NCBI GenBank assembly: GCA_002698785.1
Contig: PAAG01000051.1
Location: 186,001-250,000 of the forward strand
Reading direction: 5' to 3'
DNA: 64,000 nt
Source: Verrucomicrobiales bacterium
GTDB lineage: Bacteria > Verrucomicrobiota > Verrucomicrobiia > Verrucomicrobiales > DEV007
In this document: one piece after another, positions 15,679-24,341 of the stretch
Numbering within the stretch: position 1 is the stretch's first letter
Layout of the letters: the number at the start of each line of letters is the position of its first letter
Notes under the pieces: generated by a model
Seen by the model: the letters and a program-made list of their open reading frames with translations, nothing else
Database searches by the model: none
What the model was told of the DNA's origin: nothing
Made by a program: the position numbers and the translations under genes

Positions 15679-18510
15679 TCAGGCGCCCAGCAATTCTTTT
15701 GCTTTCGCAATTACTGCTTCTGCCTTGTCGGCTGCGTTCGGAGCGGCTCCCCGAGCCATCTCAGGTTTTCCTCCGCCTTTTCCGTCAGCAACAGCCAGTG
15801 ACTCACGAACGAGGTCCCCTGCCTTGAACTTGTCGGTAAAGCCTTTGGAAACGACAGCACCAAAGTGAAGCGTTCTGTCGGCAATGACCCCAATGGCAAC
15901 GGCCCCTTCGAACTGCCGAGCTTTCACAACATTCATTGCCTCCTGAAGGATCGCTGGTGAGTCACCAGGGAGAAGCCCTGCAAAAACCGTTGAACCGGAA
16001 TCGGCGAGAGTATCGTCGAACCACTTCGAAGCTTCCGCTGCGGCCATGCCAGCCGAGGCTTTCTTGACGGCTTTGTCAGCGGTAATCGCTGCGGCAAGAA
16101 GCGCATCTTTCTGTGCCTCGAATTGCTTAAGAAGGGCGTTGGCCTCCACCAAGTTTCCAGCTTTGATCGATTTTTCGATTTGCCCGCCGAGATCGGTATC
16201 CGCATCAACAGCAACAGTATCTTTGCCGAGTGACTTCAGCTTCTCATTTGCAGCTTCGAGTTTCGCCTGAGCATCTTCGATGTCAGACACCACGGCAGAG
16301 CATTGGTCTGCAATCAATTCCGCTGCAGCATCTCCACAGACAGCTTCGACACGACGAATACCAGCAGCGACAGCGCCTTCGCTCTTTACTTTGAAGAAGC
16401 CGATCGAACCGGTGGAAGGAACATGCGTTCCACCGCAGAGTTCCATGGAGTAGCCGTCGAACGCGCCGTCTTTACCACCGATCTGGACGACACGGACTTT
16501 GCTCCCGTATTTGTCGCCGAAGAACTGCATGATATCCGGATTGTCTTTGATCTCGGACTGAGGCACTTCGTTGACTGAGACAGGGTCATCGGAAGAGATA
16601 CAACCGTTCACTTCCGTTTCGATTTTCTGAATCTGGTCGGCGTCGAGGGCCTTGGAATTGAAGTCAAAACGCAAGCGATCAGGAGCCACCAAAGAACCTT
16701 GCTGGGTCGCATCAGGACTCACGACCTGGTGCAACGCCCAGTGAAAAAGGTGAGTCGCTGTGTGGTGCTTCTCGATCTCACGGCGGCGGGAGGTGTCGAC
16801 TTTGAGAATGACCTGAGTCTTTTCGCTATCGGGCTTCTTCGAAACCTGGAGAAGTGTCGCCTCACCAACGCCTAACACATTCGTGACGGTGATTGCTTCG
16901 CCGTCGACTTCCATGGTTCCGAGGTCCCCGATCTGTCCGCCCTTCTCGATGTAGAACGGGCTGCGATCGACAACGGCGAAAATACCGTCTTCATTTTCGA
17001 TCCACTCGACGACTTCGGCCTCGCACTCGTCTTTCTCATAACCCACGAATTCGGTAACCACGTCGGTGGAGATGTCTAACGCTTTCACCACGCTGCTTTT
17101 CTGGCCCTCGGCTCCAGTGCCCTTGTGTTTTTCGACCAGAGCTTCGACTTCCTTCGGATCGGTCTTGAGGGAACGTTCGTCGAGAAGCAATTCGGTCAGG
17201 TCGGTCGGAAATCCGTAGGTTTCCCAGAGTTTTACGACCGTTTCTGCTGGGAACTGTTCGCCTTTCTTCACTGCATCGGCAGCTTCATCGAAGAGTTTCA
17301 GACCGCGGTCGAGGGTGCGGTTGAACTGCTCCTCCTCGGCGCGGAGTGTCTCGGTAATCTTTTCCTCACGGGCCGCGAGTTCAGGAAAGACGTCTCCGAA
17401 TTCTTTCACCAGCACGGGAACAAGCGTGTGAAGGAATGGATTTTCCGCATCGAATCCGAGAACGCGACCGAAACGGACGGCGCGGCGGAGAATGTTACGG
17501 ATGACGTAGTTCCGGCCTCCATTTCCCGGCTCGATGCCGTCGGCGATGGAAAAGCTGACGGTGCGGATGTGATCGCTGATCACCCGGAAAGCAATGTCGA
17601 TCTGTTCCTGTTCTGTCGGGTTGTTGCGTTTGCCTCCCTCGGGCACGGTTGCCATATATTTGCAACCACTCTGAGACGCGAGTGCCTGGAAGATTGGAGC
17701 AAAAACGTCCGTGTCGTAGTTCGATGCTAGACGCGAGAAATCTTCTCCTCCTTTTGAGCCTTGGATTACGGAGCAAATTCGTTCAAAGCCCATTCCCGTA
17801 TCGACGTGACAAGCAGGAAGGCGGCGGAATGTTCCATCCTCATTCGCATTGAACTGGATGAAGACGAGATTCCAAATTTCGATGCAGCGAGAATCGTCGG
17901 CATTGACCAAGGCGCCCTTGGTATCGCCATTGGGGGTGAGATCTATGTGCAACTCGGAACACGGTCCGCAAGGACCTGTATCACCCATCATCCAGAAGTT
18001 GTCCTTCTTGTTTCCGTCTACAATGTGCACCCTGGGATCAAGGCCTTCCGCTTTGAAAATCTCTTCCCAGAAGTCGTAGGCTTCCTGATCGAATTCAGCA
18101 GGATCCCCTTCGCCGGGGGCATAGACGGTCGCGTAAAGACGAGCAGGAGGTAATCCCCAACGCTTTGTCAGCAACTCCCAAGCCCACTCGATGGCCTCTT
18201 TCTTGAAATAGTCTCCGAAACTCCAATTCCCGAGCATCTCGAAGAAAGTGTGGTGGTAGGTATCGTAACCTACGTCATCCAAGTCATTCTGCTTACCTCC
18301 AGCGCGGATGCACTTCTGGGTATCGGCCGCTCGCGGTGGCTTGTATGGGGCCGCCTCCGTTCCGAGAAAGTACGGAATAAACTGGTTCATCCCCGCGTTG
18401 GTAAACAACAGGTTCGGGGAAGTGGGCATGAGGCTGGCAGAAGGCACAATGGTGTGCTTCTTCTCTTCAAAAAAGTCGAGAAACGACTGCCTAATTTCGC
18501 GTGAGGTCAT
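15679..18510 (-). CDS. alaS: Alanyl-tRNA synthetase
   Basis: The 943-residue product charges tRNA-Ala. It has the class II aminoacylation domain at the N-terminus and GNGGRNYVIRNILRRAVRFG near residue 330. The editing domain carries the zinc-binding HTATH near residue 582 and ELCGGTHV near 690, and a C-terminal helical/DHHA1-type region follows. The start chosen is ATG 18510 (MTSREIRQSFLDFF), the usual AlaS N-terminus; an in-frame start at 18573 would overlap the transaldolase gene and add 21 Arg/Pro-rich residues. Confidence 0.97.
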   Translation of the reverse strand: MTSREIRQSFLDFFEEKKHTIVPSASLMPTSPNLLFTNAGMNQFIPYFLGTEAAPYKPPRAADTQKCIRAGGKQNDLDDVGYDTYHHTFFEMLGNWSFGDYFKKEAIEWAWELLTKRWGLPPARLYATVYAPGEGDPAEFDQEAYDFWEEIFKAEGLDPRVHIVDGNKKDNFWMMGDTGPCGPCSELHIDLTPNGDTKGALVNADDSRCIEIWNLVFIQFNANEDGTFRRLPACHVDTGMGFERICSVIQGSKGGEDFSRLASNYDTDVFAPIFQALASQSGCKYMATVPEGGKRNNPTEQEQIDIAFRVISDHIRTVSFSIADGIEPGNGGRNYVIRNILRRAVRFGRVLGFDAENPFLHTLVPVLVKEFGDVFPELAAREEKITETLRAEEEQFNRTLDRGLKLFDEAADAVKKGEQFPAETVVKLWETYGFPTDLTELLLDERSLKTDPKEVEALVEKHKGTGAEGQKSSVVKALDISTDVVTEFVGYEKDECEAEVVEWIENEDGIFAVVDRSPFYIEKGGQIGDLGTMEVDGEAITVTNVLGVGEATLLQVSKKPDSEKTQVILKVDTSRRREIEKHHTATHLFHWALHQVVSPDATQQGSLVAPDRLRFDFNSKALDADQIQKIETEVNGCISSDDPVSVNEVPQSEIKDNPDIMQFFGDKYGSKVRVVQIGGKDGAFDGYSMELCGGTHVPSTGSIGFFKVKSEGAVAAGIRRVEAVCGDAAAELIADQCSAVVSDIEDAQAKLEAANEKLKSLGKDTVAVDADTDLGGQIEKSIKAGNLVEANALLKQFEAQKDALLAAAITADKAVKKASAGMAAAEASKWFDDTLADSGSTVFAGLLPGDSPAILQEAMNVVKARQFEGAVAIGVIADRTLHFGAVVSKGFTDKFKAGDLVRESLAVADGKGGGKPEMARGAAPNAADKAEAVIAKAKELLGA

Positions 18511-18559
18511 AGCGCGGGACGGTAGCGCACCCGCCGCAGGACGCAAGGGGACAGGCACC

Positions 18560-19516
18560 CTACAATTTCGCACGGATCAGATCCTCCATCTTCACGATAT
18601 CGGCAGCAAACTTCCGAATCCCTTCGGCAGTCTTCTCGGTGGCCATGGCGTCTTCGTTCAGGAGAAAGCGGAATGTTTTCTCGTCGAGGTCGAGTTTTTC
18701 GATGTCGGCGGAAGCAGCAGCTTCTGCGTCGAGTTTCTTTTCCACCGGCTCCTCGGAGTTCTGCAATTCTTCGAGAAGATCGGGCCCAATTGTTAATAAA
18801 TCACAACCTGCCAATTCGACGATCTGGCTGGTGTTGCGGAAGCTGGCTCCCATCACTTCGGTGTCGAAGCCGAATTTGCGGTAGTATGTGTAGATTGTTT
18901 GAACGGACTGAACTCCCGGATCATCAGCTCCTGTGTATTCGTTGCCGGTCTCTTTTTTGAACCAGTCGTAGATACGGCCGACAAACGGGGAAATGAGCTG
19001 AATACCGCCTTCCGCACAGGCAACGGCCTGGCAGAGAGAGAACATGAGGGTGAGGTTGCAATTGATGCCCTCGTCCTGGAGTTTCGATGCGGCCTGGATG
19101 CCTTCCCAGGTCGAAGCGATTTTGATGAGAATGCGCTCGCGGTCGATTCCGCTATCTTCGTAGAGACCGATCAGCTGGCGGGCTTTTTCAATGGTTCCGT
19201 CGTGATCGAAGGAAAGACGAGCGTCTACTTCCGTTGAAACACGACCAGGGACGATATCGAGAATTTCTTTCCCGAAGGCAATGAGCACATGGTCTATGAT
19301 GGATTCGACGAGGGCATCACCAGCCAATCCTGAGCTTTTTCGGTCTTCCACAGCCTTATCGACAATGTGCGCATACTGCTCCTGCTGAGAGGCTTTGAGA
19401 ATGAGAGAAGGGTTTGTTGTCGCATCCTGCGGCTGGTATTCCCGCATTGCTTCGAAATCGCCCGTGTCTGCGACTACCTTCGTGTACTGCTTGAGTTGCT
19501 CGAGTTGATTGGCCAT
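18560..19516 (-). CDS. tal: Transaldolase (TalB type)
   Basis: The 318-residue product matches E. coli TalB length. It contains the TNPSLILKA signature near residue 33 and the Schiff-base Lys in [12 protein letters not shown] near residue 132. It transfers dihydroxyacetone units between sugar phosphates in the non-oxidative pentose phosphate pathway. It lies 49 bases upstream of the alaS start on the same strand and may share its transcript. zwf, from the same pathway, is also in this window. Confidence 0.97.
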   Translation of the reverse strand: MANQLEQLKQYTKVVADTGDFEAMREYQPQDATTNPSLILKASQQEQYAHIVDKAVEDRKSSGLAGDALVESIIDHVLIAFGKEILDIVPGRVSTEVDARLSFDHDGTIEKARQLIGLYEDSGIDRERILIKIASTWEGIQAASKLQDEGINCNLTLMFSLCQAVACAEGGIQLISPFVGRIYDWFKKETGNEYTGADDPGVQSVQTIYTYYRKFGFDTEVMGASFRNTSQIVELAGCDLLTIGPDLLEELQNSEEPVEKKLDAEAAASADIEKLDLDEKTFRFLLNEDAMATEKTAEGIRKFAADIVKMEDLIRAKL

Positions 19517-19604
19517 GACGTAACGTGTTTACAGAGAGTTACGCTGTCCAATGCTTTACTGTTCCGCTGCGTCACGATTTCTTCATGAACGGGAACAAAA
19601 GCAT

Positions 19605-20129
19605 TCATTCGGCAGGTGCATTTTCCGCGGTGTACGTGACTACTGCGTTGTCGTCCGCATCGAAAAAGATGCTCTCGATCCTGACTTTTCCGTCTTCGAG
19701 AAGAGTCAATTGATAGCGCGCCGTTCCATCTCTCATCGGCCCTACGAGCTGCAAACGGTTGTTTTCTGTATCGTAAAATCCCTCGTAATCGATCTTCTGG
19801 CCGACGGTGTCGATATATCGCGCATGCACTTTCAATGCTGCTGTATCCGTGAATACAAACATCCAACGATACAGCCATTCTGCCGGGCCATATTTGGCGT
19901 GACCGTCGATTTGATACCAGAGCCCGGCAATAGCGGGTTGGCCGACTGACTTCGCACCTCCCTGGATAGGAGTAGCATCGGGCTTGGGAATGAGGATACC
20001 TGACTCTGCCATTTCTCCATTCAGCGCCTGAAAAAGAGGTAACTCACCAATCCTGGTTGGGCCATCCTGACCATATCCTAAGGTAAATACCATGATAGTT
20101 AAGCAAAGAGAGAGGTAGCATTTCTTCAT
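19605..20129 (-). CDS. Secreted protein of unknown function
   Basis: The 174-residue product has a clear Sec signal (MKKCYLSLCLTIMVFTLGYG) with a likely cleavage after about residue 20. The mature domain contains an AGLWYQIDGHAKYGPAEWLYRWMFVF core near residue 68 and alternating hydrophobic strands to the end, which suggests a small beta-barrel or lipocalin-like fold; this is a guess from pattern only. No catalytic motif is seen. An imperfect hairpin (19550-19605) covers its 3' end. It is divergent from the ABC ATPase gene. Confidence 0.65.
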   Translation of the reverse strand: MKKCYLSLCLTIMVFTLGYGQDGPTRIGELPLFQALNGEMAESGILIPKPDATPIQGGAKSVGQPAIAGLWYQIDGHAKYGPAEWLYRWMFVFTDTAALKVHARYIDTVGQKIDYEGFYDTENNRLQLVGPMRDGTARYQLTLLEDGKVRIESIFFDADDNAVVTYTAENAPAE

Positions 20130-20215
20130 AGATAAATCAGTGTCAGTTCTACACAGACGTCTAACAAACAGATTTTAGGTGGAAATCGATCTCGATCCTG
20201 ATAGCCTGTCCCCTT

Positions 20216-21049
20216 ATGGCAGCACCAGTATTCGAAATGGAGAACGTGAGCGTCCAACGTGGAGGCCGCAAAATCCTCGAAGATATCAACTGGACGGTCG
20301 AGAAAGGCCAGAACTGGGTCGTGATCGGCGGGAATGGTTCCGGGAAGACCTCTTTATTGAATGTCCTGATGGGCTACCTCACCCCCACGACCGGCGAGGT
20401 GCACATGAGAGGGCGAGAAGATGCTGTCAATTCCGCCTCGCAAAGCTGGGATGATTGGCGCAAGCGAATCGGGTTTGTCAGCAGCAGTATTTCCCAACTG
20501 GTCGACCCCGCTGAGACGGGTCTGGACATCGTTCTGGCAGGCAGACATGCCATGGTGAACTACTGGCAGAAGTCTGACGATCCGAAGGAAATCAAGGCTG
20601 CCGAGAAGGCTCTTGAGAAAGTGAATTGCACGAGTTTGCGTGATCAGCCCTGGGCAACGATGTCGCAGGGTGAACGCCAGCGCACCCTGATAGGAAGAGC
20701 CCTCATGGCGCCACGGATGGATGTGCTGGTTCTCGATGAGCCTTGCGCCGGACTCGATCCAGTAGCGCGAGAGAATTTCCTCAATTTCGTAGAGGAGCTG
20801 ACCCAGAAGGGAAGTTTTCGGTCGCTGATCATGGTGACTCACCATGTGGAAGAGATCATACCGGCGACAACCCACGCCATTGTTCTCAAGGGTGGGAACG
20901 TGGTGTCCCAGGGCGAGAAGCGCCGTGCCCTGAATTCACTGAGCCTTTCGAAGGCTTTTGACAGTGAGCTGAAGCTTCGCTCCCGGCTTGGCCGCTACCG
21001 CCTCTACTACGGGGACGAATTTGTTCCCGAAGGTGGACAAGTTGTCTGA
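20216..21049 (+). CDS. Stand-alone ABC transporter ATP-binding protein
   Basis: The 277-residue product is a complete ABC ATPase: Walker A G-G-N-G-S-G-K-T-S near residue 43, signature MSQGERQRTLIGRAL near 147, Walker B VLVLDEPCAGLDP near 171 and H-loop VTHHVEEI near 206. The signature is M-S-Q-G-E rather than L-S-G-G-Q, as in the YlmA/ModF-like soluble group. No permease or binding protein is adjacent; the next two genes encode small unrelated membrane proteins. It may power a distant transporter or act as a soluble ATPase. Confidence 0.87.
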   Translation: MAAPVFEMENVSVQRGGRKILEDINWTVEKGQNWVVIGGNGSGKTSLLNVLMGYLTPTTGEVHMRGREDAVNSASQSWDDWRKRIGFVSSSISQLVDPAETGLDIVLAGRHAMVNYWQKSDDPKEIKAAEKALEKVNCTSLRDQPWATMSQGERQRTLIGRALMAPRMDVLVLDEPCAGLDPVARENFLNFVEELTQKGSFRSLIMVTHHVEEIIPATTHAIVLKGGNVVSQGEKRRALNSLSLSKAFDSELKLRSRLGRYRLYYGDEFVPEGGQVV

Positions 21050-21142
21050 CCATTGATCTGATCAATAATCAGAAAAGTTTTATCGATTTCGTTAATTCTA
21101 AAATCTCATTGATGCTTTTCCCGAACCGCGACGGGAACTGCA

Positions 21143-21592
21143 ATGAGATTTCCAGATACCAAGGGAACCATCCTCTCAGGCTTTGCTCTGGGTCTGATTG
21201 GTCTCTGCTTTGCCCTGCTGCTCCATGAAGCAGTAATCACCAAGCAGGCCTGGCAGGTCATCCCAAGGGTGATTGCCGGTTTGATGGCGCCGGTCCCGCT
21301 GGCAATTTTCATCGCCTTTCTCTTTGCGAAGAAAGCCGGGACGAAGACTCTCGAACCGTCGCCGGTTCGAATGAGCCTCTACCTGGTAGCCTCGCTGGCT
21401 CTTACGATAGCTGCTGGCTTATTCCTTCGGGATGCTTCCGATACGCCACCGGGCACGGGTGCCGCGATCGCAGAGTCATCGGTCTTTTCTGCCTCACTTC
21501 TCAACTACCTCTTTCTGCGAAGCCCCCTCATCGCTTCCGCACTCAGCGGGATCAGTATCGGACTGACCGTCTTCCTGATTTTCCTTACCTAA
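21143..21592 (+). CDS. Small integral membrane protein, unknown function
   Basis: The 149-residue product has four hydrophobic segments (about residues 10-28, 38-62, 77-96 and 121-148) and short loops. No motif is recognised. The next gene, also encoding a four-helix membrane protein of similar size, starts 16 bases downstream, so the pair is probably co-transcribed and may form a complex. Confidence 0.65.
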   Translation: MRFPDTKGTILSGFALGLIGLCFALLLHEAVITKQAWQVIPRVIAGLMAPVPLAIFIAFLFAKKAGTKTLEPSPVRMSLYLVASLALTIAAGLFLRDASDTPPGTGAAIAESSVFSASLLNYLFLRSPLIASALSGISIGLTVFLIFLT

Positions 21593-21608
21593 CCGAACCA
21601 TATACAAA

Positions 21609-22049
21609 ATGAAAAGAACCAGATTGTTCCAACTTCAGGGATTGCTATCGATCCTACTCATTCTCATCGCAGCGGCCCAGATGGCCCTGTCTTCAGAGGG
21701 CGCACCCGTCCTCAAAGTCGCAATCGCTCCGTTCGGGGCGGTATCCTTGCTGCTTTTCGCTTTCTTCGTCTACAACCGAAGGGTCGCCAAGCTCGACGAT
21801 GAAGAGGACTACAGTGTGAAACGGATACTGGCGAACCTGGGACTCGTGGCTGTGTCAGGAGCTGTGATTGTCGGTGTCATCACCCTGCTTGGTGATCTCA
21901 CGAGTTCACTGGATAGAATCGTCTTTATCTTCGCCATCATCACAGCTGTCGTTTTCTTCATCTACGAGAAGCTGCGTGACTTCAAATCGATGGCAATGCT
22001 GACGGGTATTGGCGAGGGAGTCGTGATCCTACTGATCTTCTTCCGATAG
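21609..22049 (+). CDS. Small integral membrane protein, unknown function
   Basis: The 146-residue product has about four membrane segments (about residues 9-28, 35-54, 72-93 and 100-117, with a further hydrophobic C-terminus). A charged loop with KLDDEEDYSVKR lies near residue 62. No family is recognised. It is paired with the preceding membrane protein gene. Its 3' end overlaps the convergent M42 peptidase gene by 21 bases. Confidence 0.65.
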   Translation: MKRTRLFQLQGLLSILLILIAAAQMALSSEGAPVLKVAIAPFGAVSLLLFAFFVYNRRVAKLDDEEDYSVKRILANLGLVAVSGAVIVGVITLLGDLTSSLDRIVFIFAIITAVVFFIYEKLRDFKSMAMLTGIGEGVVILLIFFR

Positions 22050-23036
22050 ACTTACCTGCCATCCCTTTGCAGCCGCCTTCTCAAACTTACGATGATCCCG
22101 AACTCGTTTCTCCAAGCGCTTCCGAAGCTTTGCCTTCGAAGAGTCGGAAGCCTTGGCTACTCCCATCCGGACGGTGGTGGCGGTGATGAGTTTCACCAAG
22201 TTCTTGGCATCGGCGAGAGACACATATTCCTCAGAGATCCCTTTCTTCGGGGGGCAATTGTGGTAGTTGCCCAAGATAATGGAGATACCGGCTGCGGGGA
22301 CGCCGTAGAGGTTCATGGCGGTCGCTTCGCAGGCTCCGCCATCGAGTAAGGCACGCTGGTGCTCGATCTTTTCCTCCGTTCCCGCATCGACGAGTTCGGC
22401 GGTCACTGCATCATCAAAGACACTGATTCGATCTCCCACTCGGATGACTGGTCCTTTCCCCTGCTCGGCACCCCCTCGGGGAGCGCTGGTTTCAAGAGAG
22501 ACGAAACACACGCCTCTGGGCATGGGCCATTTCTTTGCCATTTCGATGGAACCGATGAAGCCCACTTCTTCTGCACGAGTGAAAAGACCGTAGACTGTGG
22601 TTTCGACTTTATTGGCTTCCAACTCCATGAACATCGCGAGGATGGCAGCGCAACCGACCAAGTCGTCACACACACGGGAATGGATAATGCCGTCTTTCAG
22701 CTCGAATGGCTTCAGTTTCCACATACCAAAATCGCCAAACCATTCGACCTTGTGGGTATCCAAACGGTCCTTAGGGACGCCGCCGAGGAATTCTTCCTCG
22801 CCTTTGAATTTTACCCAACCGGGATGATCCATGTGAGCTGCGAAGGCGAGACGGGGTTTCTTCCTGCCGAGCTGGTATTTCGCGATCAGATTCCCGAATT
22901 TGTCCTCTTCCACCGACACGTGGGGCATTTCTGAGATCTTTTCCCGTATCAGCTTAGCCACGTGATACTCATGAAATGGAGCTGTGGGCGTGCTGAGGAC
23001 ATCGCGGAAGAGAGAGACAAAGGTCTGATGATGCAT
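22029..23036 (-). CDS. M42-family metallo-aminopeptidase
   Basis: The 335-residue product matches the family (FrvX/YsdC, about 350). It shows a first metal His in FAAHMDHPG near residue 63, VCDDLVGCAA near 123 with the bridging Asp, RAEEVGFIGS near 152 with the catalytic Glu pair, and NYHNCPPKKGISEEYV near the C-terminus with the last metal His. These are cytosolic, usually dodecameric, dizinc aminopeptidases. ATG 23036 is preferred over an in-frame start at 23087, which would add a basic 17-residue extension. Confidence 0.9.
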   Translation of the reverse strand: MHHQTFVSLFRDVLSTPTAPFHEYHVAKLIREKISEMPHVSVEEDKFGNLIAKYQLGRKKPRLAFAAHMDHPGWVKFKGEEEFLGGVPKDRLDTHKVEWFGDFGMWKLKPFELKDGIIHSRVCDDLVGCAAILAMFMELEANKVETTVYGLFTRAEEVGFIGSIEMAKKWPMPRGVCFVSLETSAPRGGAEQGKGPVIRVGDRISVFDDAVTAELVDAGTEEKIEHQRALLDGGACEATAMNLYGVPAAGISIILGNYHNCPPKKGISEEYVSLADAKNLVKLITATTVRMGVAKASDSSKAKLRKRLEKRVRDHRKFEKAAAKGWQVSLSEEDQ

Positions 23037-23053
23037 AGCTACTGGCAATCTAA

Positions 23054-23269
23054 TTATACCTCTTACCAAAATTCTTCGCCGAAACAATTTTTGGGTGGAG
23101 AGGAGTCAGCTTCGCTACGCTCAAATATGTTTTGCAGGTCTTGGGTTGAAATTGAGACTAACTTCGTTCCTCACTCGGTCCTTGGGGAAGCCCAACTCCC
23201 TCGCGAGCGCCTCGTCAGCCTCAATTTCAACCTCAAGATTTCAGCAAATAATTTTGGCAAGAGGTATAA
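23054..23269. repeat. 216-bp imperfect inverted-repeat element
   Basis: The outer arms 23054-23084 and 23239-23269 match at 27 of 31 positions in inverted orientation (outer ends TTATACCTCTT and AAGAGGTATAA). The inner arms 23139-23156 and 23220-23238 match along TCTTG-GGTTGAAATTGAG with one unpaired base. The centre holds TTGGG-GAAG-CCCAA (23182-23195). On the right the outer and inner arms are contiguous; on the left a 54-base stretch separates them. There is no open frame of note inside. It looks like a MITE-like or extended REP-like mobile repeat lying just before the acyltransferase gene; no clear target-site duplication is seen. Confidence 0.65.
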
Positions 23270-23290
23270 AAACTGGCTTATTCGCCGCCA

Positions 23291-24256
23291 ATGTCCATCT
23301 GGAAGAAAATCCGATACCGCATCGAGTGGCTCGGTCTGCAATGGCTGTATTTTTCGATTCCTCTCCTGCCTCGTCCGCTCGCGCATGGTTTGAGCAGGGG
23401 CTTGGGAACACTCGGATACTGGGCAGACAAGCGTGGCCGAAAGATCGCCATGGCGAATCTCAGGCTCATCTTTGGCGAGGAAAAGAGCGAAGCTGAACTC
23501 AAAGAACTCGCTCGGGAATCCTACTGTAGCTTTGCCCAGACGGTGATCGATCAATTCTGGAGTCGCCGCCTGACCGCTGAGAATTACTCCAAATACATCG
23601 ATCTCGAAGCGGAGGATATGGATGCCGTTGATGCAGCCCGGGATACCGGTGCGATCTGGGTGACTCCTCACTACAGCAATTTCGAGTGGATCGCCCTCTT
23701 CATGGGATTCCGAGGCTATAAGTTCACCATCGTGGCGCAGGAGTTCCGGAATAAGAGCCTGACCGAGATTTATAGAAAGAACAGAGAGTCGTCGGGACAT
23801 CAGATCATCCCCCAACGAGGAGCGATCATGGGCCTTTTAAGAAGTCTCAAGAAAGGCGGGCACGCGGCTTTCCTCTCTGACCTAACAATCAAGCCGTCCA
23901 AACCCGCGACGATCATCCGCTGTTTTGGAAAAATGACCTGTGTTACAGCGATTCATGCAGAGTTGATGAAACGGACAGGTCTCACCGTGATTCCCGGCAT
24001 CTGCATCCCACAACCCGGCGGACGCTACCTGATGCGAGGGTTCAAGCCTCTCACTTTCGGACCTGACGACACGGATCAGTCAATTGCCCAAGCCTGCTGG
24101 AACGTTTTTGAGCCAATTATTCGGGAGAACCCGGCCCCCTGGCTCTGGATGTATGCTCATTGGAGATATTGCCCTGAGGGTGAAGAAGAAAGCTACCCTC
24201 CCTACGCCGGACGAAACGAACGGTTCGACGAAGTACGCAAGCGGGTTGGAATTTGA
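23291..24256 (+). CDS. LpxL/HtrB-family lysophospholipid/lipid A acyltransferase
   Basis: The 321-residue product has an N-terminal hydrophobic stretch (about residues 14-40). The acyltransferase H-x4-E motif HYSNFE is near residue 136, and DLTIKPSKPATIIRCFG near 198 matches the family's second block. A PWLWMYAHWRY block near 285 lies where LpxL proteins carry W-x-H-R-R. Family role: transfer of an acyl chain to lipid A precursors or related lipids at the inner membrane. It follows the inverted-repeat element by 21 bases, so the element may carry or interrupt its promoter. Confidence 0.87.
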   Translation: MSIWKKIRYRIEWLGLQWLYFSIPLLPRPLAHGLSRGLGTLGYWADKRGRKIAMANLRLIFGEEKSEAELKELARESYCSFAQTVIDQFWSRRLTAENYSKYIDLEAEDMDAVDAARDTGAIWVTPHYSNFEWIALFMGFRGYKFTIVAQEFRNKSLTEIYRKNRESSGHQIIPQRGAIMGLLRSLKKGGHAAFLSDLTIKPSKPATIIRCFGKMTCVTAIHAELMKRTGLTVIPGICIPQPGGRYLMRGFKPLTFGPDDTDQSIAQACWNVFEPIIRENPAPWLWMYAHWRYCPEGEEESYPPYAGRNERFDEVRKRVGI

Positions 24257-24341
24257 CCGGTCGCGTGAGAGAAGATGCGGGATTGAATCAAAACAAAGGC
24301 CAGCGTAGGGTTCCCGGACCTCCTCTGTAGGACCGCTCAGT

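Noticed and set aside
17125-17730. 201-codon open frame opposite alaS, and similar long frames opposite the Lhr-like helicase gene (32609-33259) and M42 gene (22359-22934)
   Set aside because: All are antisense to well-supported genes and show no family motif.
19550-19605. Imperfect hairpin (AATGCTTT-TGTTCC arms) between transaldolase and a secreted protein gene
   Set aside because: The loop is long, two bases bulge and no T-run follows, so a terminator call is not supported.
21052-21066. ATTGATC-T-GATCAAT palindrome downstream of the ABC ATPase gene, reminiscent of an FNR box
   Set aside because: FNR sites need four bases between TTGAT and ATCAA; here there are three. No promoter is clear beside it.
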